Shown here in pieces: positions 30,954 through 40,969 of a DNA stretch of 64,000 nucleotides (the first letter of the stretch is position 1; the number at the start of each line of letters is the position of its first letter). Source of the stretch: Panicum virgatum (Eukaryota > Streptophyta > Magnoliopsida > Poales > Poaceae); assembly GCF_016808335.1 (NCBI RefSeq), contig NC_053142.1, positions 896,001 through 960,000 on the forward strand, written 5' to 3'. The notes beneath the pieces were generated by a model. It was given only the letters and a program-made list of their open reading frames with translations. It made no database searches and had not been told where the DNA came from. Position numbers and translations under genes: made by a program.

Positions 30954-32350
30954 TTCCTTTCTTAAAACAAGATTTCTGAGCTCTAGATTCTAAAAATCCA
31001 TGATTAGCCATTCTTTAAAATAATTTCTTTCTATAAATTTCTAGTTTTATAATATTCGAAAAAGTTCTCACGTCATTTAGCATTCCAACCGGTTGCAGCA
31101 GCCAGCAGGTCGGGAGGTAAAATAAGCATTGTTGCGATCTCGTGTTTCTAGTGACAACCAATCGTGGCCATTGATAAATTTGGGGACGGGCTTGGATTGG
31201 AGAGTCATGCGAGAGTGATAGTCGCCTCGCCTTGCCTCACTAATTTCTGTTTGTATATATATAGAAGGGGAGAGGTCGGCAAGACGGTTAGTTGGAATCA
31301 GTGGCGGAGCTCTCGGTATGGCTAAATATGGCCGCCGCCATACCTTGTTTTACTGGTAGTATTTTGTTATATACCACATGCAGTTTTCTATCTGTATATT
31401 TTTACTTCACTGCCACCGTCAATTGAGATTTGAAGCTTGATTGGTATAGCTCAGCCATACCTTAGCTTTGATTTGTCCTCCGCCACTGGTTGGGATCCTG
31501 TCTTTCGTAGTTTTGTGCATGTGCTTATCGGTAGCATCAGCTACACGAGCAACTAGTTCTTGCAGAAGCTAACAGAGGAAAAGCCGAAAAGGGACAGAAG
31601 AAGAATCCCAACAAGAACGCAATTTGGGCTTTCGGCTTTAGGAAGAATCATCATTTCTTTTAGCTCCTGTCTCGCAAAAAGCAGAAATTAGCACGTGTGG
31701 TTTCTGGGATACCATGTGCAAACCGAGCTGAAAAAGGTATGTAAAAGGTATTTTCGTTTGAATCCATACAAAAAAGATATTATTTCTATAATGTGACAAG
31801 CGCTAATACACGATCATTTTGGTATTGAAACTTTACATATTTTTTTTGAACCTTTTAACTTCTTCAAATGAAAAAACTCAAAACTAGAGAGTTGTAGATC
31901 TCGTCGAGAGCTACAATTTTCACATAGAAATCATCTTCATCCGACGTAGTATTGAGGAGTTATGATTTTTGGAAAATTCAGTCTTGTCGCGCCAAATAAT
32001 TTGGCGAGACAAGACTTTTCCACGTCGCGACCAGAATGTGGTATCTTGCCGCGCCAATTTATGTGGCGCGACAATATGGTTTGGTCGCGCCATAGGACTC
32101 GGCGCTACCAAAAGGGATATGAGGTGCAAATATTTTTTGAGTGCAGTTATTTTTGACATATTGATTAAATAAGGATTAAAATTTAGAAAAAATCCTAGAC
32201 CGGGCAGTGTCACTAGTAGTGTGTGTGTTTTTAAAAGAAATTTCCTTACTAATCCTTTCATTGCCGTTCACGTTATTCTTTGGTTGCCATTTGACAAGGT
32301 GTGCCACGACTGACGACCCCCGCACCCGCATGAATCGGCCGGCCAAATGA
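30954..32350. repeat. Repeat R, single copy in unit 2
   Basis: It has the left flank of unit 1 copy 1 (GGGCCAAGTTG) and the right flank of unit 1 copy 2 (GAGCCCCCCC). It is therefore what recombination between the two copies would leave. A hAT MITE (31299-31488) is inserted in it. It also has a small internal deletion near 32292 relative to both unit 1 copies. Confidence 0.85.
31299..31488. mobile_element. hAT-type MITE, present in unit 2 only
   Basis: 190 bp with TIRs CAGTGGCGGAGC and GTCCTCCGCCACTG. Flanking 8-mers GTTGGAAT (31291-31298) and GTTGGGAT (31489-31496) match at 7 of 8. The terminus is the same as in the 4850 MITE family. Unit 1 has an excision footprint at the same site. Confidence 0.9.
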
Positions 32351-32638
32351 GCCCCCCCCCCGCTCCGCGAGCACGGCCCATCGCGCCGTCGGACCAACCA
32401 GTTGAGCAAGATCAAGTCTGTGTCATGTTGTTGTCATAAAAAAAAGGCTAATTGCACAACTGTCCTTATTCTGAAGTTTAATTTTTTGTTTGCCCTCGTT
32501 TTTTTAACTTTACTTGTTTGCCCCCTGTTTTTTCAAAACGAAGCTCCCGCGTGCCCCTATTTCGGCACACCGTCACCTTTTAGGGATTAATGGATTAAAA
32601 AAATGTTTGAAAAAAGGAAAAACGAAAAAAAGACTATC

Positions 32639-33238
32639 CTACCCCTTATCCTGCCTGTTCTCTCTGTTACTCTCTCCCCAGACCCGACTCAGACGTTCTC
32701 GGTCGATTCCGTACGGCGCACCCGTTACGGCGGCGCGGCTCCGCGCGTCGGGCGTGGAGGTCCGAGCGGCGCGGCTCCGCGTCGGGCAGGGCGGTCCGGG
32801 CGGCGTCGAGGCGCGCGACGGCGGCGCGTCGGGCGCGTGGCCGGTGCGGGCAAGGCAGTCCGGGAGTCGGGCGGCCCGGTCCGGGTGGCGCGGCTGCGGC
32901 AGCGCGGCGGGCGCGGCGGGCCGGGCGCGCCAGGCGGCGTGAGCGGAATCGCGGCGGGCGGCGCCCAGCCCCGGGAAAAGCAGCTCCGGGATGGCGGCCA
33001 GTAGATTTGGAGGTAGGCCAGCGGGGATGCCAGGCAACGGAGGTGTCGTCGATGGGCGTGCCACGCCGCCGGCGCCTGCTGCTGCTTGGTCGGCCACCTT
33101 TTCTGCTGCTTCTTGGCTTGCGGCCACGGGCTTGGATGCTTGCTGGACGACTTGGAGCCTCGCCGCTTCCGAGGGATGCAGCGCCGCCGCTGCCATGGCG
33201 AAGGCGAACAACAGCGCGATGAGCTTGGACGAAGCCAT
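32639..33238 (-). CDS. Small secreted protein (unit 2 copy)
   Basis: A 199-residue frame from ATG 33238. The N-terminal 100 residues match the unit 1 protein: signal peptide, Ala/Gln segment and PPLPGIPAGLPPN block. The low-complexity tail carries three extra residues from a 9-bp in-frame insertion near 32910. The in-frame indel and the lack of stops are compatible with weak constraint, but they could equally reflect the youth of the duplication. TATA, CACGTG and CATGCA elements are retained upstream. Confidence 0.6.
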   Translation of the reverse strand: MASSKLIALLFAFAMAAAALHPSEAARLQVVQQASKPVAASQEAAEKVADQAAAGAGGVARPSTTPPLPGIPAGLPPNLLAAIPELLFPGLGAARRDSAHAAWRARPAAPAALPQPRHPDRAARLPDCLARTGHAPDAPPSRASTPPGPPCPTRSRAARTSTPDARSRAAVTGAPYGIDRERLSRVWGESNRENRQDKG

Positions 33239-33629
33239 GTCGAGTTGGAGGGCGATGCTATGGCGCTTTGCCTGGTTTGTGTGTTGGATTAGATGCATGA
33301 TCACGTGGGTTTGCTCTTCAATTTATAGGCTGGATGGATAGCGTTGAGATAAAGAATCCAAACATTTATTGTAACGAGATTGGATTCTTAATAGCGCTTC
33401 TGATTAATCTGTCCTTCAATCAAAGGAGTCCAAGCAGTTTTGAGGATCTGTCTTTGTTTATCTTGTCTATCTAAGAGAAGAGAAACGATGTGCGGCAGCC
33501 GGCGTGGGCAGAAGGGGAATGACCTGCGCTTACTCCATGGCTGGATCGGCTCAGCGACAGACTGCTGCGACAAAGGTAGAGGAAGAGACTGACGAGCGGG
33601 GTCCACTTAGCAGTGAGAAAGGGAGAGAG

Positions 33630-33667
33630 TTTGTGTCACACAGATGCTAGTGTAGCACTAGTAGTAC
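33630..33667. other. Templated filler DNA
   Basis: 38 bp beginning TTTGTGTCACACAGATGCTA, identical to 33757-33794 located 90 bp downstream. It occupies the place of about 178 bp present in unit 1 (about 14432-14609). Confidence 0.85.
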
Positions 33668-33711
33668 ATCTATCTAGAACAGGGGCAGTTGCACAATTAG
33701 CCAAAAAAAAA

Positions 33712-34393
33712 CTCAGTGTCACGCAGAGATGCAAAACACTAGCAACATTAACTGATTTTGTGTCACACAGATGCTAGTGTAGCACTAGTAGTACGAACAA
33801 CGGATACGTGAATCGAGCTTTGTTGCTTCTGCCACCAGCAGCAGGGAGTGGCAGTTAGCATCTCCATCCACCGGCAGGTGGTGGGCATGAAGAGGACTGG
33901 CTTGCCTTGCCGGTGTTCAAGTCCAGATCGTAGAACGACGAACGGCAAGCCCAGCCCAGAGGTACGTTGATTGATGTTCTCGCCACCGACCGGACCAGCC
34001 TTCCGCACAAGCCACCGCACCGTGTGCCGCAGCCTGCAGCCTTGTTTTGTTGTCCTTCATCCAGGTCGCGTACGGTGGTGGCCAGATCATGCACCGGGAA
34101 CAGGACAGGGTCCAAGCCTCCTCCGCAGGTGCCCGAGCTCGCGGAGCGGGGCCACACGGCCCCAAGGCCGCAAGGCGACGGAGCCTGCCCGACTGTTGCA
34201 GGGCAGGTAGTACGGAGTACTAGTACTACAAGCTGGCCCTCTACGAGGAACGCCCACGTTGCGGCGAGCAGCCCTCGATGATGGACAACACATGGGCTAC
34301 AAGACCTCCTCCAAACGTCGTTACTGACGGGTTGCAATTAATAAGGAAGATAAATGGCCATGCACTCCGTGTAAGTTTTCTATACTGCTGCTA
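33712..34393 (-). other. Unassigned region (unit 2), counterpart of 14651-15336
   Basis: Same sequence with scattered changes and a 4-bp loss near 34259. No recognisable domain. Confidence 0.25.
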
Positions 34394-34401
34394 CTGGCGG
34401 G

Positions 34402-35936
34402 CAGTGCCGGCCCTAAGTTTTCACGCCCTCGGGCAACCTCATCTCGACGGCCCCTCTAAACTATACATAAAATCTTATAATATATGTTGAAGCTACTTTT
34501 TTATACAAAACAAAAAAATAATTCAGTGATATATATTTTAGATTTAACAGGTTTGATGATAATTATCATGGAACAATGTACACTCGTCGTGCGTCTGGCC
34601 TAGTCGTCGTCGTTGTGTGCAATCTAGCCGTGAACGTCACCGCAACCACCTCGTCGTCGGCCATCTTGAGCTCCGTCTCATGATCTCCGGTCACGATCTT
34701 GCGTTAGGGCATAAGGTATTGGGGCACGAGCGTGACTCCTTGCCTCCTGATCCTGGGAAAGAAAGAGAAAACGTTTGGTTGCCTCCTTGAGCTAGCCGCT
34801 GCCATCCCTGGTCCTCATTCGCTTCCTAATGGGCTGTCTTCATTAAGCATAATGACTATATGGTATGAGAGTTTATATACATAGTCTTGGGCCCCCTTGC
34901 CGCCTGGGCCCTCGGCCGTCGCCCCTCCTGGCCGGCGTTTTTTTTATTTTTATATTTTTCAAAATCATTTTTTTGCAGAAATATATTTTCGATTTCATAA
35001 TTTACAGATTTATACCCCTACCGCCCGGCTGCGGGGCGGCCGGCCCCCTGCCGCCCTCCTGCTGAGCGGTAGGGACCTTGATATAAATAAAATTTATTTT
35101 TAATCGCATTTTGGCCCCTAGGGGGAGGCTGCCGCCCGGCAGCCGGTACCCGCCGCCCGGTGGCGGGGCGGTAGGCCAGGTAGCCGCCCGGCAGGGGGCG
35201 GCAGGCCCCTCCCGCAGGTTAAACCTTGACCGTCAGTGCGGCATTAGATGTGGTTTTAAATATTTTGGATAGAAATAAAAACCACGTCCATACACCTGTG
35301 GCCACCGGACGTCCAGGTAGAGACGAGGGCCTCCAGACCGACACACCACCTACAGACCACGTCCACGCACAGCGTAAAAGAGGTCAACATGGCCGGGGGT
35401 GGTTAGGAGATGCTTCTAGTTGTTTCTGTATTTTTGTTATGTCGTCATGTTATACTTATTTCGTTCTCTTACATCACCTATTTCGTTCTCAGTTGCGTAT
35501 GTGTATGAATTGCTAAGTTTTACTTTTCATATTCATTTACTTTACTAACAGTTTTTATTTCTATCAAAAATATTTAAAACCACATCTAATGCCGCACTGC
35601 CGCACTGACGGTCAAGGTTTAACCTGCGGGAAGGGCCTGCCGCCCCCCTGCCGGGCGGCGGGTAGGCCTACCGCCCCGCCACCGGGCGGCGGGTACCTAC
35701 CGCCTGGCTGCCGGGCGGCAGCCTCCCACAGGGGCTAAAATGCGATTAAAAATAAATTTATTTATATTAAAGTCACTACCGCCCAGCAGGAGGGCGGCAG
35801 GGGGGCGGCCGCCCCGCAGCCAGGCGGTAGGGCTATAGATCTGTAAATTATGAAACCAAAAATATATTTTTGTAAAAAACGATTTTGAAAAATATAAAAA
35901 AAAACGCCTCCTAGCCTCCCCTTAGGGCCGGCACTG
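34402..35936. mobile_element. hAT-like foldback element (unit 2)
   Basis: TIRs CAGTGCCGGCCCTAAG and its complement. TSDs are CTGGCGGG (34394-34401) and CTGGCTGG (35937-35944). The foldback arms lie at about 34934-35283 and 35551-35908. Both arms persist with compensating similarity to unit 1. Confidence 0.8.
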
Positions 35937-35944
35937 CTGGCTGG

Positions 35945-36420
35945 GTCCATCTACCCACATGGCCACACGTCCACACAAGTGATATCGGATGATGGATGCT
36001 CGGTCAATCACGCGCGCGCTGGCGCAAGGCACGGCAAGCCACGCAAGTCCATAGCCCGACTTGTGCTTCACCGAAAGACCTGCCTTTGCTCGCTCTAAAT
36101 ATGTTTCTACCTCGACCTCTAAAATGCTCTTATTATCATTTGATTCTACATCAATTATATTTCCATAATATGTGTCACAAATCTTATCTGTATAGTTTTG
36201 GCCAAACTTAATTAAGATATTGAATTCTCCAAAATTCTTGAAAATGGCTTATAATGTAGAACGAAGGGAGTATTAAATTAAGTAGAGTGGTGTAGCATTA
36301 GGATTTGTCGTGTATCTTTCTCCTCTGGAGTCTGGATTAACCTGTTATACTTGGAACTATGTGTCCCGTCGCATTTGTCGCCCGATCATGGTTCTGTGCT
36401 TTTATCAAGTTATTCCGAGA
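35945..36420. other. Non-coding, truncated Stowaway-like end (unit 2)
   Basis: Counterpart of 16885-17358. No gene seen. Confidence 0.4.
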
Positions 36421-37742
36421 GCCTGCTTGGTTCTTGGCCACGGTTGGCCACGCCACGGTGTGGCGATAGCGGCAAGAAACCCCGCCACACTCGCCACGAC
36501 CTCGCTACAATTACTACGTGCTACACGACAAACATCAGGAGCAAACGACAAGCAAAAAAAAGTTTGTGACGGTCGGTACTTAGATGCTTGCAGTCATGTT
36601 CCTCTATTCTAATAGATATAGTAACAAGATTCCCTCCTCTATATTCAATTCTTCCGCACTCATCCATCTTTTATATCATCTTCTATCCACTATGGGACCT
36701 ACATGTCAAGATTTTTTTTTCTTTTTTTCCCCTTCCCCACCTTATCCATTCGCTGGCTCACCTTTTTCCCCTGCCTCCCTCTACGGCGGCGGAGGAGGCC
36801 CGGCCCTAGCCGCGGAGGAGGCCCGACCGAGTGGAGGCCGAGCTCGCGCGCGACCGCACGAAGGTGGAGCGACGACGCCCGCGATGGCAGCTCCAGCGGC
36901 CGGCGGAGCCCCGCGCCCAGAGCAGAGGCGGCGGCGTGGCTCGATTCACGGAGCAGCGGTGGTGCGGCGGCGTTTCGGCGAGCCTAGGCCGGTGGTGCCG
37001 CGGCTGCAGCACTCGCGGCGGTGGAGCTTCGAGGCGGAGTGGCAGTGGCGTCCACGCGCGCGGCGAGGCGCGAAGAAGAAGAAGAAGCGGCCAGCGCGCA
37101 GAGGAGGAACGGGTAGCGCGGCAATGGCGTCCGTGCCGTCATGCGCTCACGCGCTCGCGGCCTGCGCCCGTGCGCCCGCGCGCCCATGTGGAGAGGCGGC
37201 TCGCGCGCGGAGGAGGAAGGGGTAGCGGGCGGGCCCGGCGATGGCACGCTCGGCGGCCCCGGCCACCTCCTCGACGAGTTCCTCCCCGGTGTGGTTGCGG
37301 CGTGGCGGGCGGGCCGGCGCCCGTCTCCTCCTCTGCTCGCTCCCATGGCGCGGCGTGGACGGGCAAGGACAAGCGCGGGCCCGGAGGAGCTCCCATGGCG
37401 CGGCGTGCACGGGCTGCGCCTCCTCTGCTCCCTCCCTTTCTCCCTTCTCCTTTCGGCCATGGCGTGCGGAGCGACGAGCATGGAGGGCGAGGACGCGCAG
37501 GCCCCGCCTGGCACGTACAGGATGCTCGTACGTCCGGTGAAAGCACCGGATGCGAGCGTGTCCTGCACTTTCTAGGAGGTTTTCTAGGACCCCGCTACAG
37601 CCCTTGGGTCCGGTAAAGGCTCCTGCAGGATGTCTTTACCGGCCCCGGTGCAGGTAGTCTTAGATGAGAACTAAGCGACAACCTCCACGTGTGTGGTAGC
37701 TGAACTTGAGGCGTGACGTTGTGGTTGCAAGCCAAACACGCC
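36421..37742 (+). mobile_element. GC-rich element, family A (unit 2, longer)
   Basis: Counterpart of 17359-18356 but with about 325 bp (about 37335-37660) that unit 1 lacks. The extra part contains a repeated CCCATGGCGCGGCGTG block and a segment with GTCCGGTAAAG and CCGGTGAAAGCACCGG. Unit 1 therefore probably carries an internal deletion. Confidence 0.4.
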
Positions 37743-37854
37743 CTACATGCCATGTTAGAACCTTTGAACATTATTCCTTGCGCAAAATACACCAACTTCG
37801 ATCTTTAAGTGTTTCTTATGACTAAGACATGCAAATCATTGTCCCTGACATTAA

Positions 37855-38160
37855 CCCTGGGCAAAATACCCGATACCCATTACCCGTACCCGAATTACCC
37901 GAACCAGGACCCGAATTACCGAACCCGAGGGTACCCGAATTATACACAAATTACAGGTCAAATTATGTATAAATTGCTACTAAAATCGTGAATAGTATAT
38001 TGTTTTATGTAAATTCAGGTAGATTGGGTATACCCGAACCCGAATTATCGGGTACCCGAAATTTCAGGTAGTGTTTTTTCAGGACTAAAATCAGGTAGTA
38101 GTTTTCATTACCCGAACTACCTGACTCGAAAAAATCGGGTAACCCGAACGCCCAGGCTGA
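37855..38160. mobile_element. ACCCG-rich element, complete in unit 2
   Basis: Starts CCTGGGCAAAATACCCG and ends CGAACGCCCAGG, an inverted pair at both ends. Many ACCCGAA or TTCGGGT motifs lie near the termini, as in subterminal-repeat hAT MITEs. No clear TSD. Confidence 0.55.
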
Positions 38161-38338
38161 CCTGACATGGTGAGGGACTCCTTTTAAAACTCCTTGAAGA
38201 CACCATTTGCATTTTGTAATGTTAACCACTGCATGTGTATCCAAATTCAAACCGAGGCACATGTGTAGTCCAAATTCAACACAAGCATGCATGCATGCAT
38301 CTCAAAGTTGCCTTGCTTTTATATTTTTCACATGCTTT

Positions 38339-38476
38339 CATTGGGTCCAAATTGTAGTTTACTTTGACTTTTTTGGTATATGCATTTTGCTATGTGTCTA
38401 GACATTATGTCTAGACACATAGCAAAATGTATGCACAAAGAAAGGTAAAGAAAATTACAATTTGAAACGGAGGGAG
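38339..38476. mobile_element. Stowaway-like MITE in the two-repeat gene promoter
   Basis: The parental context of the copies at 3402 and 24940. About 0.9 kb upstream of the gene ATG. Confidence 0.8.
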
Positions 38477-38542
38477 TAGAATTCAACTACAACATTACAT
38501 AGTTTTTGCAGAATTGAAACTACAGGAAAACTGACTGTGTCA

Positions 38543-38766
38543 GGCCTTGTTTAGATTGCAAATATTTACAACTTCAGTTACTGTAGCACTTTCGTTTGTA
38601 TTTGGTAATTAGTGTCCAATTATGGACTAATTAGGCTCAAAAACTTCGTCTCTTAAATTACAGACAAACTATGCAATTAGTTAATTTTTTTACCTATATT
38701 TAATGCTCCATGCATGCTTCTATAAATTGATGTGATCGAGAGAGTGTGAAAAAATTTAGAATTTGG
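38543..38766. mobile_element. Tourist/PIF-type MITE, right end missing, in gene promoter
   Basis: GGCCTTGTTTAGATTGCAAA start, no closing TIR. It lies 650 bp upstream of the ATG at 39419. Confidence 0.75.
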
Positions 38767-39211
38767 AATGGCGTGGGCCGCTCGAGAGCCGTTACGGTGT
38801 TCCTCGCGGGCCAGCTTGGACGCCCTGGATGCTGCGCCGCGGGGCCATGCTGAGCAACGTCGACGCGTTCCACCAGCTCTTGCACCACGCATCACAGGGC
38901 TTTCGCATCTTTCGTGCAACGCACGAAGATCCCATAGGAGTAGGTAGCCCCATCGGGTCCGAACAGAACCCGGTAGAAGCTTCGAGAACGCGCGGACGCC
39001 CCGCGGCCCCACACGCACCTCTCCACTCGTCGATCACTACCCATAGAAAATTCAACGCTCCACTCTACTCCGTCAATCCTCCCGCGGCGGCCCAAATCCA
39101 ACGCCTGAAGCTCGCGCCAACTCACTGATCCACGCCCCGCCCCTCTCCACCAATCCCCTTCCAGCATTAGATACCTTTTGTGCGTTCCACGAAAGAGAAT
39201 TTCGTGTAACT

Positions 39212-39371
39212 ACTATAAAATAAGACCAAACCCAAAAAGAAAGGTCACATCACACACAAAATATCTGGGCGAAAGAGAGCGGGAGGGTTCCACTATAAAA
39301 TAAGACCAAACCCAAAAAGAAAGGTTACATCACACACAAAATATCTGGGCGAAAGAGAGCGGGAGGGTTCC
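39212..39371 (+). promoter_or_regulatory. Duplicated core promoter with two TATA boxes
   Basis: An 80-bp block is repeated in tandem (39212-39291, 39292-39371) with one C/T difference (39246 versus 39326). Each copy starts ACTATAAAATAAG, so perfect TATAAAA boxes lie at 39214-39220 and 39294-39300. The orphan promoters at 4 kb and 26 kb have only one block. The proximal TATA is about 120 bp before the ATG. Confidence 0.8.
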
Positions 39372-39418
39372 ACTTCAGACAGAGAAAGAGCGAGAGAGAG
39401 AGCGCGGCGGCGGCGGAA

Positions 39419-39910
39419 ATGGCGGTGGCGGCGGAGAACGAGAGGACCATCGCCGGCCTCCAGGGAGCCCTCCGCCTCCTCACGGAGCAGCCGACTCCGG
39501 TGGGCGTCAGCGTCAAGCTCGAGTCCGTCCTGGCCACCGACGCCCCTGCGCTCCACCATGTGCTTCGCAAGGGAGAGGCCGCCTTCAGCTGGAAGGTGGC
39601 CTCCATCCGGAGGCTCGAGCAGGTGTCCCAGGCATCCATCTGCCTCGATACGGTCGACGTCGCCGTCCTCCCCATGCTCGCGGCCGCCCCCGACAACCAC
39701 CGCGCCGCCCGCCTACTCCAGCGATGCGCCAATGACATCTACCACTTTGCGAGGAAGGTGGATGGGAAGAACGGCCCCTACAAGCTCGACGCCTGGAAGG
39801 TGCGCAAGGTCCTCGTCGACGCCAATATGGACCTCGTCAACAAGGAGCTTCCGATCGACGAGGAGAGGGTGGCAGCGATCCGCCAGGCGATGGACAGTTG
39901 GACACGCTGA
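39419..39910 (+). CDS. Two-repeat protein gene, repeat 1 (unit 2, promoter intact)
   Basis: A 163-residue frame starting MAVAAENERTIAGLQ and ending MDSWTR at TGA 39908. It has the same helical repeat as the 18707 copy, with only a few substitutions (Ala to Thr near residue 22; Glu to Ala near residue 155). Upstream lie the GAGA-rich leader, the duplicated TATA block and a ~650-bp promoter, so this is the copy most likely to be transcribed. The 1-bp frameshift before repeat 2 is shared with unit 1 and therefore predates the tandem duplication. I do not recognise the family. The strong hydrophobic heptad-like pattern suggests a soluble helical protein. No signal peptide or membrane segment is visible. 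Confidence 0.75.
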   Translation: MAVAAENERTIAGLQGALRLLTEQPTPVGVSVKLESVLATDAPALHHVLRKGEAAFSWKVASIRRLEQVSQASICLDTVDVAVLPMLAAAPDNHRAARLLQRCANDIYHFARKVDGKNGPYKLDAWKVRKVLVDANMDLVNKELPIDEERVAAIRQAMDSWTR

Positions 39911-40518
39911 AGCCCAAGGTGGTGGTCCTCGCCGACGATGAGCCTGGCAGCGGCAGCGGCGACGGCGACATCAGCGACACGACACCCAGGCAGAGGAACG
40001 TTGCGAGCCTCCAGGAGTGCCTGCTGATCTACCACGAGATCCCCACCACCAAGAAGGCCGTGGTCCACATCACCTCCGCCGACCTTCGCCAGGCCCCCAA
40101 CCTTCTCCAGGTGCTCCGAAAGGGCGAGGGCATGCATGGCTGGGAGGTCCCGTCCATGGCAAAAGTCAACGCGCTCGCCAAGATCTCCATCGGCCTCGAC
40201 ATCGTCGACAACGCAATCCTACCGATGCTCGAGGTGGATCCGGTGGACCTCGTCGCCGGCCGCCTCCTCCGACGCTTCGGCCGCAACATCAGCCGCCATG
40301 CGCGTGAGATCGATGGCGACCAGGGCGCCTATCACCAGGCGGCCTCCATCGTCTCCAACATGCTGGTCCAGGCGAACGAAGACCTGAAGGGTGGAGTCGC
40401 CATCGGCGGGGAGAGCGTCGCCGCAGTACGTCACGCCATGGAGGGCCTGAGGGCGCTTCCGGTGGTCCTCCCCGTCGACGAGGCAGGCGGCGGCGGGGAC
40501 GGCGGCGCGGATCTGTAG
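39898..40518 (+). CDS. Two-repeat protein gene, repeat 2 frame (unit 2)
   Basis: Open from TTG 39898 to TAG 40516; the first ATG is at 40132. The repeat 2 core (LRKGEGMHGWEV...LDIVDNAILPML...GRLLRRFGR) aligns with repeat 1 over about 115 residues. It differs from unit 1 by changes in the Gly/Ser linker and a Tyr to His near residue 46. Most differences fall in the linker and fewer in the repeat core, hinting at past constraint on the fold. Confidence 0.65.
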   Translation: MDTLKPKVVVLADDEPGSGSGDGDISDTTPRQRNVASLQECLLIYHEIPTTKKAVVHITSADLRQAPNLLQVLRKGEGMHGWEVPSMAKVNALAKISIGLDIVDNAILPMLEVDPVDLVAGRLLRRFGRNISRHAREIDGDQGAYHQAASIVSNMLVQANEDLKGGVAIGGESVAAVRHAMEGLRALPVVLPVDEAGGGGDGGADL

Positions 40519-40969
40519 GCCAGTGGCGGCGGCCTGTTCCCGTTGTGAATGAGTAAGAATCTTTGGAAGCGCCATGGTGTAGTCGAGTAGATGAATCCGC
40601 CTGATCGAGTTCTGTGGATGAGTAGTACTAGTACTAGTTTTACTGGAGTAGTAGAAGCTGCGAATGAGAGGATCTTCCGATGGTGGTGTTGTTTCGTGCC
40701 TGATGTGAGGCAGTCATGTTTTTGCGTTTTCTGTCTTGCAAAGTTTAGTTTCCAGGGTGGCGATGATCACTGATGATCTCCTGATGAACAATTTGTAATG
40801 GCATATGCAGTTAATGATCGATATCTATATGAGGTTGCTGTTATTCTGTTCTTTTGTATGATTGCATCTACATCTACCGTGCTTTTTCTTTATGAAATTG
40901 TGTTTATTGCCGGCTAGATCCGAAACTGATGATTGATCTTTGTGAAACGTGCTTGCTGATGATATTTAG
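40519..40969 (+). other. 3' UTR and flank of the two-repeat gene
   Basis: AT-rich sequence with TAGTACTAGTACTAG and several AATGAAT-type strings but no canonical polyA signal that I can single out. It is conserved in unit 1. Confidence 0.45.

Larger units (their letters stand above)
32437..33711. mobile_element. Long-TIR element (unit 2), right TIR mostly replaced
   Basis: Counterpart of 13250-14650. The left TIR is present. Most of the right TIR is missing and replaced by a 38-bp filler, so this copy should be immobile. Confidence 0.6.
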
